NCBI RefSeq assembly: GCF_001550065.1
Contig: NZ_LRUB01000035.1
Span: forward strand, 186,001 to 250,000
Origin: Kordiimonas lipolytica
GTDB lineage: Bacteria; Pseudomonadota; Alphaproteobacteria; Sphingomonadales; Kordiimonadaceae
Reading direction: 5' to 3'
DNA: 64,000 bases
This document shows, piece by piece, positions 36,593 to 45,950 of this stretch. The position numbers were made by a program, and so were the translations under genes. Within the stretch, counting starts at the first letter, position 1. Each line of letters starts with the position of its first letter. Under the pieces are notes generated by a model that saw only the letters and a list, made by a program, of their open reading frames with translations, was not told the DNA's origin and made no database searches.

Positions 36593-37702
36593 GTGACGAA
36601 TGCATATGAAAGCCTGCCTGCCTGGGCCTATTATGATGAAGGCTACTTTCAAAAGGAAATGGAGGCGGTAGTCCGCCCGGCGTGGCAACTGGTGTGTCAC
36701 CAGAACGATGTTCCGAACGTAGGCGACTATGTCACGCTGGATATCCTGAATGAACGCCTTGTGGCTGTGCGCGGCAAGGACGGCAAGGTCCGCGTGTTCC
36801 ATAATGTGTGCAGGCATCGCGGCTCGCGCCTCCTTGAGGGCAATGACGGGTCGTGCCCCGGGCGCATTCGCTGCCCTTATCATGCCTGGACATGGGACCT
36901 CGAGGGCACGCTAGTGAATGTGCCCTATGAGCGGGACTTCGAGGGCTTCGACCGTGCGGATCACTTCCTGCCGGAAGCGGAAAGCTGTGAGTTCCTCGGG
37001 TTCATCTGGGCGCGTCTCAAGCCAGGTGGGCCGAGCATTGAGGACCAGTTCGCGCCTTATCTGGATGAACTGAGCCGATACAGGATTGAGGAGATGCAGC
37101 CGCTTGGGCGCTTGACGCTCAGGCCGCGGGCAGTGAACTGGAAGCAGATCGCGGACAATTATGCTGACGCGCTTCATATCCCGGTGGCCCATCCGGGGCT
37201 GTCTGGCCTTGTGGGCAATACTTACGGCATGGAAGTGCAGGGCGATATCCACAAGATGTGGGGCGATGTGATGGACACCCGCAAGGACAGCTGGTCGACA
37301 AAGCTCTATAAATCCCTGCTGCCCAAGGTGGATCATCTGCCGGACCATCTGCAGCGCCACTGGTGTTATTACCGGCTGTGGCCCAACGTGGCGTTCGATG
37401 TCTACCCCGACCAAATCGACTTCATGCAGTTCATCCCGCTTTCGGCCACGGAAACACTGATCCGCGAGGTGGCCTATGTGTTGCCGGACGACCGGCGGGA
37501 GATGCAGGCCGCGCGTTACCTGAACTGGCGCATCAATCGGGAAGTAAATGCGGAGGATACGGCGATCATCAACCGGGTGCAGGACGGCATGGCGTCCTCA
37601 AGCTTCAGCACCGGGCCGCTGGCAAAAACCGAAGTATGCCTGTTGGATAGCGTGCGCCGCATCCGCGAAGCCTTGCCGAAGGAATTGGGCGAAAGGGGTT
37701 AA
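36593..37702 (+). CDS. Rieske non-heme iron oxygenase, alpha subunit
   Basis: A 369-residue ring-hydroxylating-dioxygenase-type oxygenase. The Rieske [2Fe-2S] ligands are C73-R-H75 and C94-P-Y-H97. The mononuclear iron site is in NYADALHIPVAHPGL, with bridging Asp192 and ligands His195 and His200; the carboxylate ligand is expected in the NAEDTAIINRVQDG stretch. This layout also occurs in glycine-betaine, carnitine and stachydrine demethylases. I use the GTG at 36593, nine bases after AAGGGG; a GTG at 36584 overlapping the previous stop is possible. No reductase gene is adjacent. Confidence 0.88.
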   Translation: MTNAYESLPAWAYYDEGYFQKEMEAVVRPAWQLVCHQNDVPNVGDYVTLDILNERLVAVRGKDGKVRVFHNVCRHRGSRLLEGNDGSCPGRIRCPYHAWTWDLEGTLVNVPYERDFEGFDRADHFLPEAESCEFLGFIWARLKPGGPSIEDQFAPYLDELSRYRIEEMQPLGRLTLRPRAVNWKQIADNYADALHIPVAHPGLSGLVGNTYGMEVQGDIHKMWGDVMDTRKDSWSTKLYKSLLPKVDHLPDHLQRHWCYYRLWPNVAFDVYPDQIDFMQFIPLSATETLIREVAYVLPDDRREMQAARYLNWRINREVNAEDTAIINRVQDGMASSSFSTGPLAKTEVCLLDSVRRIREALPKELGERG

Positions 37703-38637
37703 TGCCCCTTCGCTTTCAACCATGCTCCGACACCATAGCTGTTCCACGTAAGGATCGTTTTGCTGCCATAGGCAAAGTCGTCATAGTGGGCAAAGTCTTG
37801 CATCAGCTTGTTCACTGCTGCTGTGCGAGCTTCTGGTGTAAGTCGGCCATTTGCATCAAGCGCGCCATCTGCGGCTCGAGCGTCCTTGATAACGGCAACA
37901 AGCTTGTTGATGTAAGCGATCTGAAGATCCGCGTTTGCAATGCGACTGGCATCATTGTGCCCCGGCAATACGTGTGTGTCTCCACTGAAGGTGGACTTGA
38001 GAAACTCCAGATGGGAAAGCGCGCCGTCAATGTGCCCTTCGCCCAGATAATAGTGGGTATAGGGATAAAAGGTATCGCCCGCGAATACTATATTCAGATC
38101 TTTCTGGTAGGCGCTGATGTTATCAGCGGCTTCCCCGGCACCCAGGTCGTGGATCTCAAAATCGATCCCGGCTATGGTGACGGTCTCACCATCCTTGACG
38201 ATGGTGGTCGGCATCACCAGCCGCTCGTCAAGCGCTTCACCAAAGGCGTTGGGCATCTTGTAGGACTCCAGCATCTGCTTCAGCGTCGGGGCGAAGCCGT
38301 CCGCCGTTCCTTGCGTGGCATAGATCGGGAAGTCGCCGAATAGGTCCTTCAGGACCGGCAGGCCGCCAAAATGGTCTGAATGCGGGTGCGTCACGATAAC
38401 ACCTGAAAGCGATTTGCCGCTGGCCTTGATCTGTGCCGCAAGCCGCCTGGCGTCAGAAGGGAGTAACTGCGCGTCAATCAACGCGACGCCGTCTTCGCCT
38501 TCGATCCAGTAGCTGTTGGTATTCCATGCAATATGGTTCGATACATACCTATGCAGCGCGGAAGGATGAAGGTCTGCGGCACTTGCAGAAAGGCTGGCTG
38601 ACATGGCTAGAAGTGCGGTAGCGGCAAGTCTGATCAT
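37699..38637 (-). CDS. Secreted MBL-fold hydrolase
   Basis: A 312-residue protein with a signal peptide (cleavage near Ala20-Ala21), so periplasmic. The metal-binding motif is H84-P-H86-S-D88-H89; further candidate ligands lie in FAGDTFYPY and VLPGHND. It resembles periplasmic metallo-beta-lactamase-fold proteins, but the usual third-ligand His is not obvious in the DLGAGEAADN stretch, so classical beta-lactamase activity is not implied. Its stop codon overlaps the Rieske stop on the other strand. An AGGGAGGGA ribosome site precedes the ATG. Confidence 0.83.
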   Translation of the reverse strand: MIRLAATALLAMSASLSASAADLHPSALHRYVSNHIAWNTNSYWIEGEDGVALIDAQLLPSDARRLAAQIKASGKSLSGVIVTHPHSDHFGGLPVLKDLFGDFPIYATQGTADGFAPTLKQMLESYKMPNAFGEALDERLVMPTTIVKDGETVTIAGIDFEIHDLGAGEAADNISAYQKDLNIVFAGDTFYPYTHYYLGEGHIDGALSHLEFLKSTFSGDTHVLPGHNDASRIANADLQIAYINKLVAVIKDARAADGALDANGRLTPEARTAAVNKLMQDFAHYDDFAYGSKTILTWNSYGVGAWLKAKGH

Positions 38638-38685
38638 TTGTCCCTCCCTGATGACATAGAGGGATCAAATCATCCGTTCATGGAA

Positions 38686-38697
38686 AGGTCAATTGAC
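38686..38697. promoter_or_regulatory. AGGTCAATTGAC palindrome upstream of the secreted MBL gene
   Basis: The 12-mer AGGTCAATTGAC, almost a perfect palindrome, lies about 55 bases before the MBL start. On the - strand its TTGACC can act as a -35, followed after 17 bases by TTTGAT. The same 12-mer occurs once more at 39828-39839. Confidence 0.35.
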
Positions 38698-38717
38698 AGA
38701 AAGCTTAGGGTGCCGGA

Positions 38718-39746
38718 TCAGTAAGCCCGCATCACACAGAAGTCGACGATATCGATCAGTGCCTTTTTGGCCGGGCTGTCACGGAAGATCGCGAGCGAGT
38801 CCTTGGCCATGTTGCCATAGTGGCGGGCGCGTTCGATGGTGTCGTTCAAGGTGCCATGCTGGTTCAGAAGGTCGATGGCCTTTTCAAGGTCACCATCCGT
38901 CTGCTTGCGGCGTTCCATGGTGGTTTTCCAGAACTTCTGTTCATCTTCTGTGCCGCGGCGGTAGGCCAAAATGGTCGGCAGGGTCACCTTGCCTTCGCGG
39001 AAGTCGTCCCCGATTTCCTTGCCAAGCGTGGCCTGTTTCGCGGAATAATCAAGGGCGTCGTCCACCAGTTGGAAGGCAATGCCCAAATAGCGGCCATAGG
39101 CCTCAAGCGCGCTTTCAACCTCTGTGCCCTGTTCGGATACGACGCCGACGACTTCGCAGGCGGCAGCAAATAGCACGGCTGTTTTGGCGGTGATCACCTC
39201 AAGATACTTTTCTTCTGAGGTGGTCAGGTCATTGGCGGTGGTCAGCTGCAGCACTTCACCTTCAGTGATAACTGCGGCCGCATTTGCCAGAATTTTCAGA
39301 ACACGGAGCGAATCGCTTTCGACCATCAGCTCAAACGACCGGCTGAACAGGAAGTCTCCAACAAGGACGGTAGGCTGATTGCCCCAGATAAGATTGGCGG
39401 TTTTCTTGCCGCGCCGCATGTTGCTTTCGTCCACCACATCGTCATGCAGAAGCGTGGCGGTATGGATGAATTCAACAGCGGCAGCGAGGCCGATATGGCG
39501 CTTGCCCTCATAGCCAACAAGCTTCGCGGATGCGAGCGTTAGCATCGGTCGCAGGCGTTTGCCGCCTGAGGAGATCAGGTGGCCTGCAAGCTCCGGAATC
39601 AGGGCAACCGGGCTGTCCATACGCTTCAAGATGGTGTCGTTCACAAGCGCCATGTCATCAGCGGTCATGGCCTGAAGGCGATCAATTGCCTCCTTGTCCG
39701 CCGTTGGCTCTTTGTGATCGTGCATGTTTACGACGTTGCTGGACAT
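38718..39746 (-). CDS. Polyprenyl diphosphate synthase (octaprenyl type)
   Basis: A trans-isoprenyl diphosphate synthase of about 342 residues that makes the long prenyl chain of ubiquinone. The first Asp-rich motif is LLHDDVVDESNMRRG, the second FQLVDDALDY; GGKRLRPMLTL binds the diphosphate. I choose the ATG at 39746, with AGCGGGGA just upstream; an ATG eight codons earlier has no ribosome site. Chain length cannot be read directly, but the small residues before the first motif and the context favour a long-chain product (IspB-like). Confidence 0.9.
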   Translation of the reverse strand: MSSNVVNMHDHKEPTADKEAIDRLQAMTADDMALVNDTILKRMDSPVALIPELAGHLISSGGKRLRPMLTLASAKLVGYEGKRHIGLAAAVEFIHTATLLHDDVVDESNMRRGKKTANLIWGNQPTVLVGDFLFSRSFELMVESDSLRVLKILANAAAVITEGEVLQLTTANDLTTSEEKYLEVITAKTAVLFAAACEVVGVVSEQGTEVESALEAYGRYLGIAFQLVDDALDYSAKQATLGKEIGDDFREGKVTLPTILAYRRGTEDEQKFWKTTMERRKQTDGDLEKAIDLLNQHGTLNDTIERARHYGNMAKDSLAIFRDSPAKKALIDIVDFCVMRAY

Positions 39747-39827
39747 TCGATCCCCGCTTTCACTTTTCATTCAGGGCGCGGACATTACTGCCTGACTTTA
39801 CGGCTGGCAAGGTTTTGCACGCATTTT

Positions 39828-39862
39828 AGGTCAATTGACCGCAGATAAATTCCACGTACAAT
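39828..39862 (+). promoter_or_regulatory. Promoter of the methyltransferase operon overlapping a palindrome
   Basis: TTGACC (39835-39840) and TACAAT (39857-39862) are separated by 16 bases and lie about 40 bases before the GTG at 39900. The -35 is the right half of a perfect palindrome GGTCAATTGACC (39829-39840), which suggests an operator on the promoter, shared with the divergent prenyl synthase gene. Confidence 0.5.
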
Positions 39863-39899
39863 TACAGGCATCAAATAAACAAGTGGTGAACGAAACCCA

Positions 39900-40721
39900 G
39901 TGGACGACCAGGCCCGAGACAAAAGCACGCATGTCTTTCCCACTGACCCCTGTCTGGGGCCAGGTGAGACGGTTGACAATTTTCTTGGTGGGGCAGTCAA
40001 GCTGATCCAGCCGAAATCCGGTTACCGTGTCTCGATGGATACGGTGATGCTGGCCGCCTGTGTCCCTGCCAAGGCGGGTGAGCGGGTCATAGAAGGTGGT
40101 GTTGGCTCAGCCGGGGCTGCGCTTTGTCTGGCACGCCGGGTGCCCGGTGTTTTCGTGCATGGTCTTGATATCCAGGACGATATGCTGAATTTCGCCCGCC
40201 GAAATATTGCCCATAATGGCCTCGAAGACTATGTGACTGTATCGCAAGGCAGTATCACCGAACTCAGGCAGGAAGATGAAGCCACTTATGACCATGTGAT
40301 GGTCAACCCGCCGTATCTGGCGGATGGCAAAGGTATTCGCCCGCCTGCGGAAACTAAAGGCCTGGCCCATATGGACCAGAGCGCTGGCGTGCGCGACTGG
40401 GTTAAATTCTGCATTCACCTTGTCAGGAACAAGGGCACGGTTTCCATCATCTACCGGGCAGACAGGGTGGATGAAGTGATCGCCCACCTGCACCGGCGGG
40501 TGGGGGAGCTGAAGATCATGCCGCTATGGCCGCGGTACGGTTCGCCAGCAAAGCGCGTGATCATTCAGGGGCGCAAAGGAATGCACGGTACAGCGAGCAT
40601 TCTACCTGGTTTGGCGCTCCATGGTGAGGTGGAGCGCTACACCCGTGAGGCAGAAGAAATTTTACGTGATGGCGCAGCCCTTGACCTGAAAGCCTTTGCG
40701 CATCCGCGCCAAAGCCGCTAA
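39900..40721 (+). CDS. SAM-dependent methyltransferase, TrmN6-like
   Basis: A 273-residue class I methyltransferase. GERVIEGGVGSAGAALCLA is the SAM-binding loop, and MVNPPYLADG gives the NPPY motif of enzymes that methylate exocyclic amino groups of bases. PKSGYRVSMDTVMLA near the N-terminus matches the TrmN6/YfiC group, which modifies A37 of tRNA1Val. Target inferred. The start GTG has no clear ribosome site, so a nearly leaderless message is possible. Confidence 0.82.
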   Translation: MDDQARDKSTHVFPTDPCLGPGETVDNFLGGAVKLIQPKSGYRVSMDTVMLAACVPAKAGERVIEGGVGSAGAALCLARRVPGVFVHGLDIQDDMLNFARRNIAHNGLEDYVTVSQGSITELRQEDEATYDHVMVNPPYLADGKGIRPPAETKGLAHMDQSAGVRDWVKFCIHLVRNKGTVSIIYRADRVDEVIAHLHRRVGELKIMPLWPRYGSPAKRVIIQGRKGMHGTASILPGLALHGEVERYTREAEEILRDGAALDLKAFAHPRQSR

Positions 40722-40754
40722 TCAAGGGCAGAATGAATATCCAAAGTAGCAAGC

Positions 40755-41642
40755 ATGGCTAACCGACTGTCTAAATTCGTCTATGAACTCCGTCGCCGCC
40801 TGTTCGGTGATCCGCCGCCTGTTGTGGCGGTGGTGCGGCTGTATGGCGTGATCGCGCCGGGCCAACGGTTCAAGCAGAATTTGAACATGGCGTCTCTTGC
40901 AAGCACGCTTGATCATGCTTTTTCCATTCCCGGCCTGTCGGCTGTGGCGCTGCAGGTAAATTCGCCCGGCGGGTCACCGGTGCAGAGTGCGCTGATTACC
41001 AAGCGTATCCGCGACCTGGCGCGCGAAAAAGATGTGCCTGTGCTGGCGTTTGCGGAAGATGTAGCGGCATCGGGCGGTTATATGCTGGCGCTGGCGGGCG
41101 ACGAAATTTACGCCAACGAGTCGTCGATCATTGGCAGCATCGGTGTGATCGCGAGCGGGTTTGGTTTTGACAAGGCGATCGAGAAATTGGGCATTGATCG
41201 GCGCCTTTATACGGCTGGCGACAGGAAAGCCATGTTGGATAGCTTCTCGCCAGAGAAGGAAGAAGATGTGGAGCGCCTGAAGGAACTTCAGGAAGAAGTC
41301 CACGAACATTTCAAATCCCTGGTGCGCGAGCGCCGGGGTAAGCGTCTCAAAGGGCTACGTGGGCGCTTGTTTTCCGGCGATGTCTTTACGGGCGCCGACG
41401 CCGTCAAAATGGGTCTTGTGGACGGTATTGGCGATGCGCGTGAAGTTCTTCGGGACCGGTTCGGCAAGAAGGTGCGACTGCGCCTGATTGGTGAACGGAA
41501 ACCCCGCCTGGGGTCGATCCTTGGCCTTGGCCGGACGGTCGACAGCTTTGAGGCAGGCGGGATCGGCCAGATCGAAGATATGCCGCATGGGCTTTTGGCG
41601 GCGATTGAAGAGCGGCTGTTCTGGAACCGTTTCGGGCTCTAG
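40755..41642 (+). CDS. S49 family serine peptidase (short SppA-like)
   Basis: A 295-residue protease of the signal-peptide-peptidase A/SohB family with a single catalytic domain. The nucleophile is the Ser in DVAASGGYMLALAGDEIYAN; SSIIGSIGVIASGFGF follows, and the candidate general-base Lys is in TAGDRKAMLDSFSP. No signal peptide or clear membrane helix is present at the N-terminus, unlike E. coli SppA, so it may act from the cytoplasmic side. It is 33 bases downstream of the methyltransferase. Confidence 0.9.
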   Translation: MANRLSKFVYELRRRLFGDPPPVVAVVRLYGVIAPGQRFKQNLNMASLASTLDHAFSIPGLSAVALQVNSPGGSPVQSALITKRIRDLAREKDVPVLAFAEDVAASGGYMLALAGDEIYANESSIIGSIGVIASGFGFDKAIEKLGIDRRLYTAGDRKAMLDSFSPEKEEDVERLKELQEEVHEHFKSLVRERRGKRLKGLRGRLFSGDVFTGADAVKMGLVDGIGDAREVLRDRFGKKVRLRLIGERKPRLGSILGLGRTVDSFEAGGIGQIEDMPHGLLAAIEERLFWNRFGL

Positions 41643-41675
41643 TGGCCCTTGAGTGAATATGACGGAGGAAGCGCT

Positions 41676-41978
41676 GTGACAGGCGAAAACCACGAGACCC
41701 AGTTGAACGCCTACCGGGAAAGCATCGACAACATCGACGCTGCCCTTATTTTTATGTTGGCCGAACGCTTCAAGATCACCAAGGCAGTTGGTTTCTACAA
41801 GCGTGAGCATGACCTGCCTGCAGCCGATGCCGGACGGGAGCAGAAGCAGATCGAGCGGTTGCGAGAGCTTGCGAAATCCGCCAACCTGGACCCGGAATTC
41901 AGCGAAAAATTCCTCCATTTTATTATACGTGAAGTGATCCAGCACCATGAACGGATCAGAGAGAAAGGCGAACTTTAA
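41676..41978 (+). CDS. Chorismate mutase (AroQ type)
   Basis: A stand-alone all-helical chorismate mutase of about 100 residues, which makes prephenate for Phe and Tyr synthesis. YRESIDNIDAALIFMLAERF and KITKAVGFYKREHDLP, then REQKQIERLRELA, match the AroQ active-site helices. I use the GTG at 41676, just after GGAGGAA; a TTG at 41649 would place that ribosome site inside the gene. It is followed three bases later by map. Confidence 0.88.
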   Translation: MTGENHETQLNAYRESIDNIDAALIFMLAERFKITKAVGFYKREHDLPAADAGREQKQIERLRELAKSANLDPEFSEKFLHFIIREVIQHHERIREKGEL

Positions 41979-41981
41979 GGC

Positions 41982-42722
41982 ATGACTGTTGACGGCCCGG
42001 ACCAGCTTGAAAAACTGAAGGAAATCGGCGCTATCTGCCGCGACGTGCTGGCCGCTATGGGCGCGCGGGTGGCACCCGGTGTCACGCCGCTGGAGCTTGA
42101 CGCCATGGCGGGTGAAATGCTGGCGGAGCGCGGTGCGACATCCGCGCCCAAGCTGGCCTATGATTTCCCCGGGTTCACCTGCATTTCTGTTGGCGATGCA
42201 GTGGCACATGGCATCCCTGATGGTACGCCCCTCAAGGAGGGTGATCTGGTCAACATTGATGTGTCGGCAGAAAAAGACGGTTTCTTTGCTGATACGGGGT
42301 CAAGTTTCGCGGTTGGTAAAATCTCACCTGACCTGCAAACGCTGCTGGACGCCACCAAGGCCGCCCAGCGAAAGGCCATGTTCGCGGCACGCGCCGGCCA
42401 GCCCCTAAATGCCATCGCCAAAGTGGTCGAACGGGAAGCTGCCAAGTTTGGCTTTAAAATTATTGAAGGCCTGAATGGCCACGGTGTTGGAAGCTGGATT
42501 CACGAAGAGCCGACGGTATCAAATATCTATTACCCGCGTGAGCGAGAGCGCCTCAAGGAAGGGCAGGTGCTGACCATCGAACCGTTCCTGGCGACCCACA
42601 GCCATCAATATTATGAGGACGAAGACGGCTGGACGCTCCGCCTGGCTGACGGGGGCTTTGGTGCCCAGTTCGAGCATACCTTTGTTGTGACGAAAGGCGC
42701 GCCAATCATCCTGACGGCGTAA
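41982..42722 (+). CDS. map: Methionine aminopeptidase, type I
   Basis: Removes N-terminal methionine from nascent proteins. The 246-residue pita-bread-fold enzyme shows the metal ligands in NIDVSAEKDGFFADTG (two Asp), GLNGHGVG (His), TIEPF (Glu) and QFEHTF (Glu); VAHGIPD contains the substrate-binding His. It is the last gene of the operon with chorismate mutase. The C-terminal half is slightly divergent (THSHQYYEDEDGWTLR), as in some secondary MetAP copies. Confidence 0.92.
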   Translation: MTVDGPDQLEKLKEIGAICRDVLAAMGARVAPGVTPLELDAMAGEMLAERGATSAPKLAYDFPGFTCISVGDAVAHGIPDGTPLKEGDLVNIDVSAEKDGFFADTGSSFAVGKISPDLQTLLDATKAAQRKAMFAARAGQPLNAIAKVVEREAAKFGFKIIEGLNGHGVGSWIHEEPTVSNIYYPRERERLKEGQVLTIEPFLATHSHQYYEDEDGWTLRLADGGFGAQFEHTFVVTKGAPIILTA

Positions 42723-42760
42723 GGCGCGAAAATCTTTGCTGTTCCAAGGGATTCTCTTGC

Positions 42761-42789
42761 TTGACCCCATGGGGTCCGCCCGTTAGTTT
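42761..42789 (+). promoter_or_regulatory. Candidate glyQ promoter overlapping a 14-bp palindrome
   Basis: TTGACC at 42761-42766 with TAGTTT 17 bases later could drive glyQ. GACCCCATGGGGTC (42763-42776) is a perfect palindrome that starts within the -35. The -10 match is weak. Confidence 0.35.
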
Positions 42790-42839
42790 GCAGCGCAGCA
42801 ATTCCGAGTAACAGATTCGATTTTTTAAAGCGGTCATCC

Positions 42840-43736
42840 ATGACAGATTTTTCAGCTACTTCGAAACGCAATCCGGACGCCATGCCGTTCCAGAAAATGC
42901 TGCTGACGCTCCAGAATTACTGGGCGGATCAGGGCTGTGTCATCCTTCAGCCATATGACATGGAAATGGGCGCAGGTACGTTCCACCCGGCGACCACCTT
43001 GAAGGCGCTTGGTCCAGAGCCATGGAAAGCCGCTTATGTGCAGCCTTGCCGCCGCCCGACCGATGGCCGGTATGGTGAAAACCCTATGCGGCTGCAGCAC
43101 TATTATCAGTTTCAGGTGATCCTGAAGCCAAGCCCGGACAATATGCAGGAACTTTACCTTGGCAGCCTCAAGGCCATCGGTATTGATGCCGAGCTGCATG
43201 ACATCCGCTTTGTGGAAGACGACTGGGAAAGCCCCACGCTTGGGGCCTGGGGCCTTGGTTGGGAGGTCTGGTGTGACGGCATGGAAGTCAGCCAATATAC
43301 CTACTTCCAGCAAGTGGGCGGCTTTGACTGCAAACCTGTGTCCGGCGAGCTGACCTACGGGCTGGAGCGCCTGGCCATGTTCGTGCAGGGCGTAGACAAT
43401 GTATATGATCTTGATTTCAACGGCGCGGGCGCAACTTACGGCGACGTGTTCCTTGAAAACGAGCGCGAGCAATCTGCCTACAATTTCGAACATGCCGACA
43501 CAGACAAGCTGTTTGAAGATTTCAGAAAGGCACAGGAAGAATGCGCCAAACTCCTGGAAGCCGAGCTGCCGCTGCCTGCCTATGAGCAGTGCATCAAGTC
43601 TTCGCACACCTTCAACCTGTTGGATGCACGCGGGGTCATTTCGGTAACGGAACGACAGGCCTATATCGGCCGTGTGCGTGACCTGGCCAAGGGCTGCTGT
43701 GAAGCCTGGATCAGGAAAAACGGGTGGGAGGTATAA
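42840..43736 (+). CDS. glyQ: Glycyl-tRNA synthetase alpha subunit
   Basis: The class II catalytic subunit of bacterial tetrameric GlyRS. The protein (298 residues) has [64 protein letters not shown] (motif 2) and [11 protein letters not shown] (motif 3). It is three bases upstream of glyS, as expected for the pair. Confidence 0.97.
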   Translation: MTDFSATSKRNPDAMPFQKMLLTLQNYWADQGCVILQPYDMEMGAGTFHPATTLKALGPEPWKAAYVQPCRRPTDGRYGENPMRLQHYYQFQVILKPSPDNMQELYLGSLKAIGIDAELHDIRFVEDDWESPTLGAWGLGWEVWCDGMEVSQYTYFQQVGGFDCKPVSGELTYGLERLAMFVQGVDNVYDLDFNGAGATYGDVFLENEREQSAYNFEHADTDKLFEDFRKAQEECAKLLEAELPLPAYEQCIKSSHTFNLLDARGVISVTERQAYIGRVRDLAKGCCEAWIRKNGWEV

Positions 43737-43739
43737 GTT

Positions 43740-45845
43740 ATGAGTGATCTTCTTATTGAACTCCTGTCCGAAGAAATTCCGGCGCGGATGCAAAAGAAAG
43801 CATCCGAGGACCTAAAGGTCATGATGACCACGGCGCTGAAGGAGGCGGGGCTGACGTTTGAGATCGCGCAGGCCTATGCCACACCGCGCCGCCTGGCGCT
43901 GACCATCAGTGGCATTCCGGACAAAACGCCTGATATTTCCGAAGAACGTCGTGGCCCACGCACCGATGCGCCGGAAAAAGCGCTTGAAGGTTTCCTGCGC
44001 GGCGCGGGCGTGACCCGCGACCAGCTTGAAGAGCGCGAAGAAAAGAAAGGTACTTTCTTCTTCGCCAAAATCGAAAAGCCGGGCCGGGCGTCTGCTGACG
44101 TGATCGCAGAGGCGCTTGAAGCAACCGTGCGCAATTTCCCATGGCCCAAGTCCCAGCGTTGGGGCGATGGCAGCCTCAAGTGGGTTCGTCCGCTGCAAAG
44201 CATCATCTGCCTGTTCGGCAGCGATGTGGTTGACCTTGATATCGACGGCATCAAAGCAGGCAACAGTACGCGCGGGCACCGCTTCATGGCGCCCGCGACA
44301 TTCACTGTTTCCGATTTCGCCGATTACCGCACAAAGCTGCAGGACGCCAAAGTGGTGCTAGACCCTGCTATGCGCATGGCCAAAATCGCGGAAGCGGCGC
44401 AGTCCCTTGCAGACAAGCAGGGTGTTGAATGGGTGGAAGATAAGGGTCTCCTTCAGGAAGTGGCGGGCCTTGTGGAATGGCCGGTGCCGCTTCTGGGCTC
44501 GTTTGATCCAAGCTTCATGGAAGTGCCGGAAGAAGTGCTGATCCTGACCATGAAGAAGGACCAGAAATATTTCGTCACCCGCGACACGGATACGGGCAAG
44601 CTGGCCCCATACTTCATCACGGTTTCAAACCTTGAAGCCAAGGATGGTGGCGCAGCTGTCGCGACCGGCAACGGCCGGGTGATCGCTGCCCGCCTGGCGG
44701 ACGCCAAATTTTTCTGGGAACAGGACCTCAAGGGCAAGCTGGAGGACAACCTGCCGGCGCTCAAGGATATCGTCTTCCATATTGAACTCGGGCGCATGTC
44801 CGACCGTGTTGCGCGCATGAAAGCACTGGCTGGGTTCCTGGCTGAATATATTGACGGCTGTGATCCAGCTGAGGCGGAGCGCGCAGCAGAGCTTGCGAAA
44901 GCAGACCTCGTGTCCGGCATGGTCTACGAATTCCCTGAAGTGCAGGGCATTATGGGCCGCTATTATGCGAGAGCTCAGGGCGAAAGCGATGCGGTGGCCG
45001 ATGCCATTCGCGACCATTACGCTCCTGCTGGTCCATCCGACGATTGCCCATCAGCGCCGGTATCGGTTGCTGTGGCACTCTCCGAAAAACTCGACACGCT
45101 GGTTGGTTTCTTCGCGATCGAAAAGCGCCCGACGGGATCGAAAGACCCATATGCGCTCCGCCGTGCGGCGCTTGGCGTCATTCGTCTGATAACCGAAAAC
45201 AACATTCGCCTGCCGCTCGAGCATGTGCTTGGCCTGGCGGCCAAACCGCTGAAGCCATACCTTGAACTGAAGGCTGAGGGTGGTGAGGACGCAATACTGA
45301 AGCATCTGGAAACCACGTTTGAAGAGCATCTTCTGCCCTTCTTCGCTGACCGCCTGAAGGTGCAGCAACGTGACCTGGGTGTGCGACACGATCTGATCGA
45401 CGCCGTGTTCGCCAAAGGCGATGATGATCTTGTGCGTATTCTGAACCGTGTGTCGGCCCTTTCGGCATTTCTTGATACCGACGATGGCGCCAACCTCCTG
45501 GCAGGGTACAAGCGTGCGGCCAACATCCTGAAGATCGAAGAGAAGAAAGACGGCAAGTCCTATGACCAGGACGTGCATGAGGCGGCGCTCGTCGATCCGG
45601 AAGAAGAGGCGCTTGCCGTTGCGCTCACGCGCGCTGGTGCAGATGCCGAGCACGCGCTTGCTGCTGAAGACTTTGAAAAGGCGATGGCCGCGCTATCTAC
45701 TCTAAGAGCGCCAATCGATGCCTTCTTTGACAAGGTAACGGTTAACGCCGATGATGAAGCGCTGCGGGCCAACCGCCTTGCGCTTCTTAGCCAAATTCGC
45801 GCCGCGGTGAATACCGTGGCGGATTTCAGCCTGATCGAAGGTTGA
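43740..45845 (+). CDS. glyS: Glycyl-tRNA synthetase beta subunit
   Basis: The 701-residue beta subunit that binds tRNAGly. It starts [18 protein letters not shown], the family hallmark, contains [20 protein letters not shown] and [21 protein letters not shown], an HD-like region ([18 protein letters not shown]), and ends with the anticodon-binding helical domain ([21 protein letters not shown]). Length and order are normal. Confidence 0.96.
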   Translation: MSDLLIELLSEEIPARMQKKASEDLKVMMTTALKEAGLTFEIAQAYATPRRLALTISGIPDKTPDISEERRGPRTDAPEKALEGFLRGAGVTRDQLEEREEKKGTFFFAKIEKPGRASADVIAEALEATVRNFPWPKSQRWGDGSLKWVRPLQSIICLFGSDVVDLDIDGIKAGNSTRGHRFMAPATFTVSDFADYRTKLQDAKVVLDPAMRMAKIAEAAQSLADKQGVEWVEDKGLLQEVAGLVEWPVPLLGSFDPSFMEVPEEVLILTMKKDQKYFVTRDTDTGKLAPYFITVSNLEAKDGGAAVATGNGRVIAARLADAKFFWEQDLKGKLEDNLPALKDIVFHIELGRMSDRVARMKALAGFLAEYIDGCDPAEAERAAELAKADLVSGMVYEFPEVQGIMGRYYARAQGESDAVADAIRDHYAPAGPSDDCPSAPVSVAVALSEKLDTLVGFFAIEKRPTGSKDPYALRRAALGVIRLITENNIRLPLEHVLGLAAKPLKPYLELKAEGGEDAILKHLETTFEEHLLPFFADRLKVQQRDLGVRHDLIDAVFAKGDDDLVRILNRVSALSAFLDTDDGANLLAGYKRAANILKIEEKKDGKSYDQDVHEAALVDPEEEALAVALTRAGADAEHALAAEDFEKAMAALSTLRAPIDAFFDKVTVNADDEALRANRLALLSQIRAAVNTVADFSLIEG

Positions 45846-45855
45846 TCACAAAATG

Positions 45856-45929
45856 GCCGGGCAACCAGATATAAAAACTGCCCGGCGCCCCGATGAAATC
45901 TGCGTACCAGAAGGGGACCTCGGGTACGC
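45856..45929 (+). other. Two inverted repeats in the glyS-ppdK gap
   Basis: GCCGGGCA (45856-45863) pairs with TGCCCGGC (45879-45886) around an AT-rich loop, and GCGTACC (45902-45908) pairs with GGTACGC (45923-45929). Neither is followed by a T-run. They may be a weak glyS terminator and a 5' leader structure for ppdK; the loop GATATAAAA could alternatively hold a -10. Confidence 0.4.
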
Positions 45930-45950
45930 GACGAAGGACTGTAGAGCATC

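Noticed and set aside
39746..39770. Start of the prenyl synthase at ATG 39770
   Set aside because: No ribosome site precedes it, whereas AGCGGGGA lies just before the ATG at 39746.
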